A stretch of 64,000 nucleotides of DNA from the NCBI GenBank assembly GCA_014338405.1, contig JTDE01000706.1:8390-72389 (forward strand), in the 5' to 3' direction. Positions 49,216-61,173 of the stretch are shown here, in pieces. Every line of letters starts with the position of its first letter. The first letter of the stretch is position 1. Origin of the DNA: Paragonimus skrjabini miyazakii. Its lineage: Eukaryota > Platyhelminthes > Trematoda > Plagiorchiida > Troglotrematidae. The notes under the pieces were generated by a model. That model was given only the letters and a program-made list of their open reading frames with translations, did not search any database and was not told the DNA's origin. Made by a program: the position numbers and the translations under genes.

Positions 49216-51427
49216 TACTGGAAACGAACTGTTTACGGCCAGTCAAACTCTCATACCGACCTCCGTTGGTCGAAGGCATGTCATTTACCAAAGAGTCAAA
49301 CCATGTACACAGTTGAATGCAAAACTGATAGTAAGTATGAACTAGTTTCGAACTGGACTGATTTCCCTTCTAGTATACCAATACCGTTTCGTCACAGCAT
49401 TGAATCTCTCATGGCCCTGTGTCCATGCCCGGACTGGACATATTACGCGATCATGATAACTATCATAGTAGCACACTCGACCTGATCCTTCTAAAATTGG
49501 TAACAAACTGTTCCATTCATTATTGTAACTTCTTCCGCATATGATTAACCCACATAAATTTGCCGTGTTTAGCTTGATGAGTAATCACCGATAAGGAAGT
49601 CTGTTCAATACACGTTCTCATGCTTAAACCGGATGTTTTCACTCAGCTTAAACAATACCGAGTTGGTCCACATTTGGTGAACAGCGGAATGAATGAATGA
49701 AGGTTATGCGTAAGAGAAAATCAGAAGTGGTGGATTAGTGAATAAGTGGCACTCATCCTTGATCACATGAGCTGTTGTGATTGATTGATTGATTGACATG
49801 AGCTTCCGGCAGTGAGCGTGGCAGAAAACACGTTTCTATTTCAAGCTGAGTTAGTCTATCATGCGATCGGCTCAAATCCATGGGATTGTGCAGCAGAAAT
49901 ATCTGAGAACTATGTGTTCCTAGGACGGAGTTTACTGTCAGTTACACGTATGAAACTTGTAGTGTGGTTCACAAAATCCATCACAGAAAACATCAGTAGA
50001 GAGTATAATGGGAAAATGCCGAAGCAAGTTAGAACTGGTGTTGAAATAAAGTGGGCAGATGGTGTGCATCCAATGGTTAGACCCTATTATGAATTGTTTG
50101 ACCGGTTCGTTATAGTCTACCGGTTGACAAACTTTTACGTTTGGTAAAATATTCTTCTCTCAAGCAGCCATAGTACCGGAATGCTGTCGCCTACGCCTAG
50201 CCTTCCCTTCGTCGTACCATTCCGCTGTCACAGCGGCCATCAAATCTCCAAGCCACTCACATGAGGAGGTTTGTATCACCAAACTCACGCCTAGGTCACC
50301 AAAATCCAGAGTAGACTTGTCATGGTTTACCACATGACCCGGACACTATTCAGCTAGGTGTGGGGACCGCGACCGGTCAATTACTCCGAGTGTTTCAGCC
50401 CTGCCTTCAGTTGTCATATGTCAAAGATACGCGGTAACTGTAGATAATATCTAAAAATATAGCCGATGTGAATGAACACCAAATATTCATTGCACACAGT
50501 ATACAACTGATCTAGTATAGTGCTGTAAGGGTCATCGACAAACGTACAGTAGGAAAATGTAACCAGTCTTATTTGATGGCATTCAGTAATATCTATATGC
50601 TACGTATGGCTCATCAGTAGTGTACAAAAAATATCTCAATACCGGTGGCTGTTTCCCCTAAAACGATACGTTATCGTCTTAGTCGCGGTCCACTATTTCG
50701 ACCTGGTCCCGGTATGATATTTAGCCACTTCACAGTTACGCACGGCATTTTTCAAGATAATACAGGTTTCCAGAGAACAACGCACTTTAACCTGGGCAGC
50801 ATTTTTGAACGACTTGTCCACCCTGATCTCAAGTTGCCCTCATCAAGACACCCGTACACAGATAATCTGTTGACTAAGACATATTGACAGGGAATGAGAC
50901 ATCACGACCTAATAACAAGGCCACGATACTGAGATGGTAACCATTCTGGTATCTGAGACAGGGACGTTTGGAAGACGACGGAGGTCAAAGTGTAGGATCA
51001 AGCAAAACAAAAGACGACCGGATGGAAATATCGCAATGAGTAAACAAGGCGCAAAATCGACGTGAGATCGAGCGAATCATAAGAGAAAACAACATAGCGG
51101 AACGATAGACGAGCACGTGGCGGGAGTCGTACATTCGACTGCGCGGGGTGCTTATCGGTATCCCGACTCGTTCAAACAAACTTTTAAGCACATACAAAAG
51201 TTCGAAACAAAAGTAGTGCGGATGTCAATCGGAACTTAAACATAGTCAGCATTAAACAAATAGTTACTACAGAAGCCTATATCAGTGTGAGTGGGCCGCT
51301 CATGTACCCGCTGACAGAACACCGGTTCGTCAGGTATGCTGCATACGACCACACACATACTCTCAGTGTTCATCGCATACATATTAGCCTGCACTCCGGT
51401 CGGCTTAGTAACCGAGACTATGCGCAA
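49216..51427. mobile_element. Interior of a 2.6-kb element between inverted repeats, class unknown
   Basis: It lies between inverted arms of about 195 bp. Frames at 49812-50147 (plus, 111 codons), 50645-50887 (plus, 80 codons), 50162-50330 (minus) and 51236-51427 (minus) have no transposase or RT motif that I recognise. It could be a nonautonomous or decayed DNA element, or two inverted copies of one retroelement end with unrelated DNA between. Confidence 0.4.
50162..50330 (-). CDS. Small coding-like minus frame, function unknown
   Basis: The minus strand reads STLDFGDLGVSLVIQTSSCE followed by WLGDLMAAVTAEWYDEGKAR and an Arg-rich end, stopping at TGA. The composition (paired W, acidic/aliphatic mix, basic tail) is protein-like, and the reading is clean for about 56 codons after an upstream TAG. 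It lies inside the 49023-51621 inverted-repeat unit. No family assigned. Confidence 0.3.
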
Positions 51428-51621
51428 TAGCCTTGTTTACTCCTGTTCCCACTGAATCTGTGCCCATCAACCTCGTAAGAGTCGACCACTTCCCGTGTCT
51501 GTCAGCTTACTCGCGCACACATTAGCCATGCGACCCCGTTCCTTCTTGTAACCCAGAGATCCCCTGTGAAGCACCTTAACTTGATATCGGGACAAACGAG
51601 AGTGATGTCGAGACATCTTAA
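51428..51621 (-). repeat. Right arm of a long inverted repeat
   Basis: Reverse-complement partner of 49023-49215, at an estimated 70-75% identity with small gaps. The outermost shared block is AAGATGTCTCGA. Confidence 0.8.
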
Positions 51622-51913
51622 ATAGGTAATAGTAAAGTTAGGTGTTTCCAGAACATTCTGTATTGTCGTCACTTCCGGTTCCTACTCGCTGAATCATCGC
51701 TTCTTCAATTTTTCCATATTATGTCAACTTTAGCATCCGAACACTGGGAAGTAAGCAGTACTTCACATAATTCAATATAAAACAGTAAACATATATATAA
51801 ACATAATGATTAAACATAACCCACAATTGACCGCAGCTGTCGCATTCCCATTGACTTTTCAATCGGCTCCTTTCGGACAGCAGAAGCACCAGAATCGGGT
51901 TTCGCTCTCATTA

Positions 51914-52551
51914 TGTGGTGGATTGTCAGGCCGGAGGTGTGTGTTCCAACACTCGGTGGAATTTCTTCTTCGTGGGGGAGTTACGCCCAAAAACCCACAA
52001 CGAGCGNNNNNNNNNNNNNNNNNNNNNNNNNNNNNNNNNNNNNNNNNNNNNNNNNNNNNNNNNNNNNNNNNNNNNNNNNNNNNNNNNNNNNNNNNNNNNN
52101 NNNNNNACAACGAGCGGATGGCGGACGACGGGGACAATCGGATGAGTCATCGCTCGACCGGATCGGATCAACGGGCGAGATATGGCAGGGAAAATAGAAT
52201 GGACGACGAAATCGGAGGCGCGGTTATTCCAACACTCGCAGGAATATCTGGACACTCCTGTGGAATACGATCAAAGCCCACCGTGGATAGATGGAGGAAA
52301 ACACAACCGACCGGACGAGATATCGCTCACCGAAATCGGACTAACAGATGAAGTATGGTAGGCGGAAAAACCCCCGATAGACGGCGCCGATCACTCACAT
52401 AAACCGGGCAGAAGTGCACACGACGCGTGAGCGGAAACCTGGGGGTGTTGGGGTCTGGAATGCTGACTCATTAACGCGAGCGCACGCGAAGCATGTGAAC
52501 TAGCGAGTTGGGCAATAAAGATTATGCTTTATTGGGTGCCTTTTCGCCACA
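51914..52551 (+). mobile_element. Solo LTR, copy L3, inserted in the SINE
   Basis: Starts TGTGGTGGATTGTC and ends TTTTCGCCACA, with the target duplication ATTA at 51910-51913 and 52552-52555. Homologous to 7307-7810 and 23913-24441. It includes a 100-N gap. Without the Ns and a 10-bp overlap it would be 528 bp, against 529 bp for L2. The frames running through the gap are not genes. Confidence 0.9.
52007..52106. other. Assembly gap of exactly 100 N
   Basis: A placeholder-length gap. The ten bases before it (ACAACGAGCG, 51997-52006) are repeated as the ten bases after it (52107-52116). Confidence 0.97.
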
Positions 52552-52776
52552 ATTAGAGCTCGTCAGTAGTGCATATTCACGCCACTGCCGGGACTAGAAC
52601 CACGACCACGCTGTTCTTGAGGCAACCGTGTTTACCACTGCGCCACTGACCTCACATTAGGCACGACCGAATTATCATATGTGAATGCTCAACCACTTCC
52701 GTTTGTGAGTATTGATCTGGTTGCCCGGTCGTCTCGATTGGAGACCCAGGTGCTGTCTGTTAACTCCAATCGATGA

Positions 52777-55534
52777 CTGAAAGACTGAAATAATATTTTG
52801 ACATCCTTCCTCATATATTTAAGTATCGTTCACAGAAATGTAGAAACTTTGGCTTGAATTTTTGAAAGTAGACTTTAATTTCCGTTTTTTGCTTTCATTA
52901 CTGAGTCAGTTGTTTAGTATTTCGTTTCTCATTAGTCTGGAAACATTTCTGCTTTAAGCAGCATTCTCACAATTATATCATGTGTTAATCAAACAATGCC
53001 GTCTGTTTGGATGGGATTTATCTGATAAAGAAGAGGTTCTTTAATACTATTTTTGGATAAAAATTGAACAGATTTGTCCCACAAATCACATATGCTTTTC
53101 TGACACCTGAATGGAATAATCCCGAGATATAGATGTCTTCGGATTATTCGACTGAAATAACTCAGTTGTCTAAGTACTTGCCATTACTGAGAAAAAGAAA
53201 CGATTACTTGACTCAGAACCAAAGTCAAGGTTGCATGACACTCAAAAGTACTTCAGTACCAAAGTTGCATATGCAGTGGTTGAATATTTACACATCCAGA
53301 ATGAATGAAGCAATTTGTCGTTAATGTTTACCTTCAAGTATCGCTAGACCAATGGGCATTTTTTGAATAACCCTACTATATTCATTTACTAATTCACTTG
53401 GCTTAATACAGTTCCACTGAACTCGTCCTGATAAACTTCAGATACCGAAATTTGGCGATCGACCGGATTGTGAGAAGTGGATCGATGTGCCAAGATTTTG
53501 AATAGGAATTTAGACAGAATACACTGTACTTAAGCTCAAGTGTGAACGATTCAAAGTTGGTGTGAGCATTCTTATAATACAAGATGATGATGATTCTGTC
53601 CGTGTGTGTGCTGTTAGTTGGTCGATTGGAAACAGCTAGTAAATCTATCTTGATCACACTGTATGCAAGAATATTCACAACCGGTTCTCATAGACACGTC
53701 ATACAGACAATTATGACCGATTGGTAAGGTTTTTGAATTGAAATTTAAGTTGCTTTGCGATGGAAACACTAGACGAGCTTACACTGACTTCGTAGTTATT
53801 TTTTGCTGAAACTTGCTGATTACTCTTGCCGGTACTGACATACCGCTAGGTTAAGCTGGAGGTAAATTCTATTGACTTTGGGCTGAATGAAAACCAGTAT
53901 TGGCCATTTAAGCGATAGATGAATGTGTGTGCGTTGAATACAGCGACTTACTAGCGTTTCCTGAGCTAGCCTGTCGATGGTGACTGACCTTGGTTATTTG
54001 GTTTATCCATCGGTATCACATGCGCAGGTACAATATATGAACACTTAGTGTTGGAAAATACCCAGACTATTATTTTAGTTACTATATCCGCAACATTCTG
54101 GTAATGTTGTTATCTTGCGTGTACAGATCAACCAGACATATTGACAGGGTTGCCGCTAGACGTATATCAGTTGATCTGGTTACAAACGTATGATGATCAG
54201 CTGATACCCGGTGATTCACTGATCAGAATTCAGGAATGATGGCCAGACCATACATTGTGTATCATCTTTAAAACTTCCATAATAAAACTGGTTCAATGTC
54301 GAATAGCACGGCATTTTCGTATACAGCTGCTATTTGGAGTAATTAAACATCAGGTGCAATCATGATGGATATCCAGAATGACTCTTTTAATCAATAATTC
54401 ATTGTTGCATCTCTATTGTCTACGTTATGGCTAGTACGCTTGTACACACAGCGACTTATTTAATAAACAACCAACTGCATGACGTTTTGGTTGAAAAAAT
54501 AAATGGGTGTACTATCCAGATAAGTAGTAAGTAAGTACTGATAGATTGTTAACGTTTTTGATGCAAACTTATATACCAATACTTCATCTGGAATGATTTT
54601 ATCCGTACTCAAATGCACCGAGTAGAACTCATCGGAAATCTGATCCAAAAAAGTGTGCTGATAGTAAAAGCTGCTTTAATGTATTAAACGAATAGAAGCA
54701 AGTAGCAAACTAGATTACATTATGAAATCACTTATGAATATGGTTGAGATTTTATGTCAACTGTTCACGTCACTTGTCTAGATAAGTGCTGAGGTGCCCA
54801 CTCAATGTATGTGGTTGGATGCCAAACAGTACAGTTATTCACGGAATATGAGTAGCAATCTACGTTCACCAGATTAGAAGTGAGTTTTATATGTCAATAC
54901 TAATGCTAACGAATGAACTATGTTTTTTGCTCAGTAGTGTTATTTTTGCTCTTTTCCAGCTCAACTCACTGATTAATCTGGCATAAGTCAGGTGAGCATT
55001 TAGGAGTCGAAGCAAACAGTTAGATTTCTAAATTCGTGGGTTTATCAATCACTTGTTGTCTTAGGGTAGTTTTTCATTGTGTTTGATAAATAATCCACCA
55101 AGAAAGGAATACAACCAACAATCAACAGTAGAAAAAATTACTGTCACGTTGAACGAAACATTTTAAAATTGTGGTAAGCATGACGAATTTCATTAGTTTG
55201 TTGTGCCTTGAAGTAATTCCAGCAAGACCCAACCCTTCTTGCAACTCATTTCTAAAAATCAAAGAAGAAGAGATGAACTATGTCAGTCGAGATGTTGTGT
55301 TTGTTAAAAGCACAGACATTAAGCCACTATTCAGGACAACTGTACAAACTGACGTTCCTTCAAAAAAAACGTGGCAGTGCAGACGAATACTATATTCTGT
55401 CAATTTTCCTTAGCTAATGAGCTTCCATTTTTCACAAGTTGACATTAATTATCTGCTTGTGTCCGTCCTAAAAACTAGCAAGTATCCACCATGAACCCAG
55501 TATATTTTATGAGCGGTGTAGGCAAGTAGGTGGT
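52777..55534. other. No supported gene
   Basis: Nothing recognisable on either strand; short frames only. Confidence 0.45.
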
Positions 55535-55539
55535 CTCAG

Positions 55540-55690
55540 TGATCACCAGCGTATTGGTGGATAGCTTTTGCGATACTGTTAGGTCTATTCAGTACCACCA
55601 CCGCCAGCTAAGCAGAACAGAGTCACCAGAGCATGACAATTCAGAAGCTCATCTATTAGACGAGGGGGCTATGGCTGCCGTGGCTACAGA
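55540..55690 (-). mobile_element. SINE family B, copy B2 (diverged)
   Basis: The minus strand retains the hammerhead-region pairing GGTGG...CCACC around CTGAATA-GACC, and the tail TACGCTGGTGATCAC. The head is strongly diverged. The hammerhead core is broken. Confidence 0.55.
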
Positions 55691-55724
55691 ATATGTGCGT
55701 TGGTTTTGCTAGGTGTTGCGTTTT

Positions 55725-55765
55725 CCGATACCTATTCACGGGTTGTGGATCCGATTCGTCAGAAT
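55725..55765 (+). repeat. Family-B head fragment
   Basis: CCTATTCACGGGTTGTGGAT followed by CCGATTC matches the B-box area of copies B3 and B5. Confidence 0.45.
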
Positions 55766-55985
55766 GTGTAGTGCCAATGAGAATCAGCACAGTAGAATGA
55801 GGTGTTAACCACTTTCCTTATGGTCACTAAGACTAGCTATTCGTAAAACCTCCTCTAAACCTAATCTAATTTGTGGCAGGCGCTTACTGGCCTGCAGATC
55901 AACCGCATACGATCGATCAATTTAAACTTTTGAAAAAAATAAATAAGCAGCTCATGAAAGTATTTTACAAACCTTGCATTCTGAG

Positions 55986-56150
55986 TGACTACGGCTCATA
56001 GTCTGGTTAATACATACCTAGACTACCCATCTGATACTTATTCACGGGTCGTAAGTTCTAGTCCCCACCTTACGTGTAGTTGATTAGGCCCAACGGGGTC
56101 GAAACAGATATCTACGTCTTTGCTGGTGATAACCAGGTTCTAGTCTTCTG
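55986..56150 (+). mobile_element. SINE family B, copy B3
   Basis: Head ATAGTCTGGTTAATACATACC (A box), B box AGTTCTAGTCC (56054-56064), then the hammerhead relic near 56073-56118 (TTGATTA, GGCCCAACGGGGTC, GAAAC, ATC) and the tail TTTGCTGGTGATAACC. The best preserved B box of the family; the ribozyme core is mutated. Confidence 0.68.
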
Positions 56151-56715
56151 CAATGTCAACACCTGTTCAGTAAGCAGGTGGTGATGCGACAGATATTATT
56201 ATCTTGTCGAAGGCCTGCTGTACAGATCAATGATCACTATATTGTTTTAGTTAACGAGGTAGTATGTAGCCGACAAGGCGGTTGAAAACACCAACCCAGT
56301 TCATTTGTTAACTTGGAGAAGACCGTAATCAACCACATTAAGCGAAGTGTAACCCGCTAGTTTGCGTCAGCGCGATGACAGTAGAATGCTGTGTGCATTG
56401 ATTTCAGATTGGCGGCCTTACTCGAATTTCGATCCAGTGAACACCGATCGCTAGTCTTATATACTCCCGTTTCACAAACAGCTACTTTGTCTGTCCTTTG
56501 ATCTTGTACACTGTGGTAGCCTACAGTTTCTGCAGTAAGATACCCAATTGAAATCTGTCTAGACTACAACCTGGTTCGCAATTGTCAAACACTGATAACG
56601 ATTAGGTGTGAACCCTTTGATGAACAGCGATTAACCTTTTGGCTTATTACGTCATTACGTATTCTGCAGCCCTGATCTATGGTCTGAAAGTACATAACAC
56701 ACCGCCATAAGCAGA

Positions 56716-57111
56716 ACGCCTTATTACTGATGAGTAGTTGGGGATTGAGTTAATATCAATTTGAACATCACCCACAACTGATCGTAGCTGTCGCATTCTC
56801 ATATACGTTCCAGTTGGCTACCATTGAAGACAGGAAGCACCAGGCTCGAGTTTCGCTCTTATTAGAACTCGTCGGCAGTGCATATGATTGCCACTGCCGA
56901 GACTAAAACACCGGCCACGCTTTCATGAAACAACCTTGTTGACCACTGTCCCACTGACCTCACAATAAGCACGACCAAATTATCATATGTGAGCGCTCAA
57001 TTATTTTTGCTTGTCAGTAATGATCATGTTGGCTGTTGACAGAAGACACAGTAACTGTCACGTTAACTAAAACCGACAACCTCGCGATTAGGACTTCCTA
57101 GACAGGTCGAC
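56716..57111 (-). mobile_element. HHR-SINE family A, copy A7 (near full unit)
   Basis: The minus strand has leader (57111 to about 56966), tRNA-like head, ribozyme (56837-56881), tail and trailer (to 56716, with CTACTCATCAGTAAT). The ribozyme core has become CCGACGA and the cleavage triplet GCC, so it should not cleave. No target duplication found. Confidence 0.82.
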
Positions 57112-57114
57112 ATA

Positions 57115-57310
57115 TCCGGTATCATTAAACCTGCTAGCGTTCACACATGATAATTCGGTCTTGCCTGATGTTAGGTCAACAACTGTGGTCAACACAGTTG
57201 CCTCATGAAAGCGTGGCCGGCGTTCTAGTTCCAGCCGTGGCAAGGATATACACTACTGACGAGTCCTAATGAGAGCGAAACTTGAGTCTAGTGCTTCTTT
57301 TCACGAAGGA
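57115..57310 (+). mobile_element. HHR-SINE family A, copy A8, head-to-head with A7
   Basis: Part of the leader (ACATGATAATTCGGTCTTGCC), then head (B box GTTCTAGTTCC), then ribozyme 57250-57294 (CACTA, CTGACGA, GTCCT-AATG-AGAGC, GAAA, CTTGAGTC, TAGTG). The core is intact but stem II has one C-A mismatch. The copy stops near 57310, shortly after the ribozyme. Confidence 0.8.
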
Positions 57311-57955
57311 ACTTCCCATCACATGGGAGGCATAGTTATGGTCACTTTGTTTACTCTTCTTCCTCCTGTTTGTTGTTGCCGTTGATCAGCATGTTGATGA
57401 GGGACTGCGTGAATCAGTCTACAAACCAATCTGACCGTCCTTATTCTCAAATTTACACAGATAAATTTAGATCAGTAGACCATCATATTACGCGACAGGC
57501 CAGTCGTATGGATTCTCAGGCCTAGAATCTGGAGCCATTTATATGTTCACTCTTCGTGGTAATGACCTGTCAGCTTGCGAGTATGCGAATAGCTGAGTTC
57601 CCCTTGTGCGTAAGATGGGCAAGCAACCCTGGTTGTCGAGCTCTCAGGCCGGTTATTGGAGCTCCCTCAGGAGGGAACCGAACTAGACTCAAGTGTTCTT
57701 TCTCTGTTTCCTACTTTTGGAACAGATGTGAGAATCAACAACGTTGGCTGACAAGACGTCAACATGGGAGTAGACTGGACGACGCTACTTTATGAACAGT
57801 CAGTAGGAGCAGGAATACAGGGATGAAAGCACACCTTTTGTGTGCATAGCATACACAGAATGACGGAATGATGTTGGTAGCGTTGTGTAACTGATAGTCA
57901 CACACAACACTGAGTGGGAGAAGTTAAACAGACGAATGTACAGTATTTAACAGTA
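57311..57955. other. No recognised gene
   Basis: Somewhat G+C-richer than average. A 79-codon frame (57556-57795) with no recognised domain. Confidence 0.4.
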
Positions 57956-58460
57956 TAAGCCGTTGCACTTCTTTTCTCTCATAGACGGAAATCGATCAGC
58001 CGTTTTGTGGTTGGCCTGCAAACGAACAAGCATCGACCACAGACCCAGAATGGATTGAGAAAGGTTTATTGCAAACTGTTGGTTTCAGTGACTAACAGCG
58101 AAGTGGTGGACAGCTGTTTTGACGTAGTATGGTCTCTTCAACACTACGTACGCTGGAGAATGGAACTCACGACTCATGAATGAGTGGCAGATTGTAGTGC
58201 GAGCACTTATCCATTAACCGATTATCCGCCGGTCGATTTATGTTTATGTGTGAAGGAGAGCGCAAAGGCTAAGGAAACTAATTCACATACCTCCCCACAA
58301 CTCCGACGACCTTGACCCCGTGTTCTAATGAATAATTGATTGGGCTACAATCTGCCATTTATTCACGAGTCGTGGATTAGATTCTCCGGCTAGCTTGATG
58401 CTGATGAGACCCAACTGGATCGAAGCAGCTCTCTACCGCTTTGCTGGTGGTCACCTAGAC
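57956..58460. mobile_element. Nested/inverted family-B cluster (copies B4 and B5)
   Basis: A family-B leader-like arm (57956-58001) is followed by copy B4 on the minus strand (about 58090-58227, ribozyme relic 58103-58147). Then comes an inverted leader arm (58228-58272) leading into copy B5 on the plus strand (about 58305-58460). In B5 the core CTGATGA (58402-58408) is intact and is followed by GACCCAACTGGATC and GAAGC, but stem I is lost. In B4 stem I pairs five of six (GTAGTG/CACCAC) and the GTC cleavage triplet is kept, but the core is not. Confidence 0.65.
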
Positions 58461-58974
58461 CAACCACTCGCAATGTAGACGTAAACAAAGACTATCAAGA
58501 CTTCATATGTGTAACGGATCTCGTCATTGTACACAGAATTACAATTTTGAATGTAGGCAAAACGTGGGGTTTGCTCGTACGGCGTTTTGCCCGAATAGTG
58601 TACCTTGACGAAGAACGTCAGATCTACCAAGGTCACTTGGTCGACTTGCGAAGACAGTTGTACAGTTATGGTTGGTTGTACATGGACGTGGATTTGTTTA
58701 TTAAAATATGTGTAAATCTAAGTCCGACCATGATGAAGCAACTAGGAGGCGTGATATTTCAACATTTCTTGAAATATCTCGAAGTAACCAAAAGAGACGG
58801 TTATAGTTGAAAAGAGGTGGATCACTGACATCCCCAGAAACAAAATGAGCCATAAATAAATTACACCGATCTAAATGTCGAGAAAAGGGAGACACACATT
58901 CATCATAAAACAGCGACAACAACAAAAACAGACGGGCCGATTGCCAATCTGCAATTAGCAGCATGCTGAGAGCT
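58461..58974. other. No recognised gene; one 87-codon frame
   Basis: The plus frame 58547-58810 reads TWGLLVRRFARIVYLDEERQ and on. Protein-like but unassigned. Confidence 0.35.
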
Positions 58975-59057
58975 GCGAATTTGATTTTAAACGCGAGCGT
59001 GCTGTCGACGGTTAATGAGTGAGACAATAAACATTCTAATTTATTGAAATGAATTCG
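58975..59057 (+). repeat. Remnant of the solo-LTR family 3' end
   Basis: AAACGCGAGCGTGCTG, then GAGTGAGACAATAAACATTC and TTTATTG, match the terminal block of the LTRs at 24361-24425. The end motif itself is lost. Confidence 0.55.
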
Positions 59058-61173
59058 TAGCACGCAAAGGAAGCCTTCAAAATTCGCCTTGAGAAACTTT
59101 TAAAAATCTGGCGGGAGTGTTTATCGAATAACGAAAAATCAACTCAAGTTAGCTATGTAAGCATCGTGACAAAGATGGTCTAGGGAGGTTGGTGATAGAC
59201 TTTCGTTTTTGTCCATAACCCGATGTATGATTTTACGATTAGAGATAGCTTCTATTCTGTTTGCTATACCTTAACTCTGCCATTAAGAGAGTATCCCTAA
59301 ACCCAGGCTAAATGTAAATGTTTGAAATTTCAAGATGAAACACTGCTGATTAAAAGTTTATTGGCATTTCGGTTCTTGTCTCATTCGTCGTAAATACCAA
59401 TCGAGTGCACTCAGATGGCTCAGTACAGCCAAATTATACCTGATGCATTTTATGTAATCTCAGCTATTGTGACCGAACGATTTGGTGGTTTGGCTCATCA
59501 TCTAATAAACACTGCAAGTCCATAATGCAACCCACAGCATCTGTTCTCATGCCTGCATTTGCATGTGTATGAGTTCATTCGAATGAAAAATATAGACAGT
59601 ATTTAGATTTTTTCAGTTAAACCGGCTAAATAGCCGCCCAAATTGTTTCTATTGAGACCCGAATTAAAATGTGAAGAAAAAAAATATTGGGAACAAGTAT
59701 CTTCGCATCTCTAAACGGACGCCTCCAAAACTTCATGTTTCTGGTTGGTGCCTATGGACAGGATGTTGGACAGTAGTTAGAACGCACAGTTTGTTGTGGC
59801 ACAAACAAGAATAGAAGTAGGCGTTATCCTCTTTTGTCAATGTTTGACAATCTTGATGATCGAAATTATCGTGAAGTGGGAAAAGCTGCATGTCTCCAGG
59901 AATGTTCAAAACTATACTGGAACTAATCAATTTTGAGTAGTTTTAGCATGTGTAGTATCAGTCAACTGACGTTCACTTGGTGACGTTTGAGATGACTCCA
60001 ATTGGAAGTGTACAGAATTATCGTATATTTTCAACGTCATTCAGGAAGTTACATAGTTTACATCCAAGACCGTGGGACTGATACATTCATGTGACTCGTG
60101 TAAATTAGCAGTGTAACCATTGTCACTCATAAAGAGGATCTTCAATGATATTATTCGTCAAACTCCATGCAACCTCCCACAGGTAAACGGCTGTCGAATT
60201 TTCTGAAAATGCGGTTTACCGAGTAAAGACATAGAAGAAACCAATCTTCTTCAATCGTAGAGTTGTTTAACTAATACTCACAACTTACTTTGTTGATCCG
60301 TCTTAGCGGTCACGCTTCCTTCACATTTCAGCAATTTCCTGTTTACGTCTCTCCTTCTGAAGGACAACTTGCCTGTTCACTATTCGAGTACACCGGTATG
60401 CTTGCTTAGTCTTTGTTTTACAGCCAAAGACGTTGGACGAATACGAGAGCAACAAATTTCCTATCCGGAATCTAGATTAGAAAAACAACAGGCAGCATCA
60501 TTTTGCTTACTAAACAAACACTAACCACTCGCTATGCTTGACTAAGTCATTTAAGGTCCATCGGATACATTCACTTAACAAAGTGAAATCACACCAAACT
60601 CACTCTCCCGCAACGGCTACTACAGTTGTGATCTCATTACGTGATCCAAGTATGTGTATCGCGTACTTGGCCATTGTGTAGAGAGATTAGCTCAACGTCG
60701 GCCTGAGCGAAACTAATCAATCTCAGTTTATCAGAAATACAACAGCGTTGTCCGCGCTGACGATTGCTAATGTGCGACAACCATGTCGCGTTTTGCTTGG
60801 TTTTCTCGTTATTGCTTTCATCCACGCTGACTCGATCACTTCGATTATTTAAATGCTACAAGCTTTTAAACAACTCGTTTTAATGATATAGCAGCCGGCC
60901 GCTGTTTTTGATAGGCTGGCGTTGATTGATCACATTTCCGCTCGCAACAGCTTGTGCGCGTGTTCTGACTGACTGAGTGCTTTCAACTCAGGAAGCCACT
61001 TCAGTTCAATCCCAGTATACAGCGTGCATGAAGCAAGTTCATTAATGACCTTGGCCCCAAGTGACTAATACTTAATTTGTACTGGTTCGCAACTTAACTG
61101 TGATAAACTACATCTATTTTTTATGATTCAACCAGCCGAGAACTGAGTTTTACAGTCACTAAATGTGCAAACA
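59058..61173. other. No supported gene
   Basis: Nothing recognisable on either strand. Confidence 0.45.

Larger units (their letters stand above)
51811..52776 (-). mobile_element. HHR-SINE family A, copy A6, split by an LTR
   Basis: The tail and 3' half of the hammerhead are at 51811-51913. The 5' half of the hammerhead, tRNA head and leader are at 52552-52776 (minus strand). Removing 51914-52551 and one copy of ATTA restores the uninterrupted family-A order. The core CTGACGA is intact at 52560-52566 and GAAA at 51900-51903. The break falls in the stem II loop region. Confidence 0.88.

Noticed and set aside
51806..52351. 181-codon frame as a gene
   Set aside because: It spans the SINE tail, the LTR and 100 Ns; an artefact.
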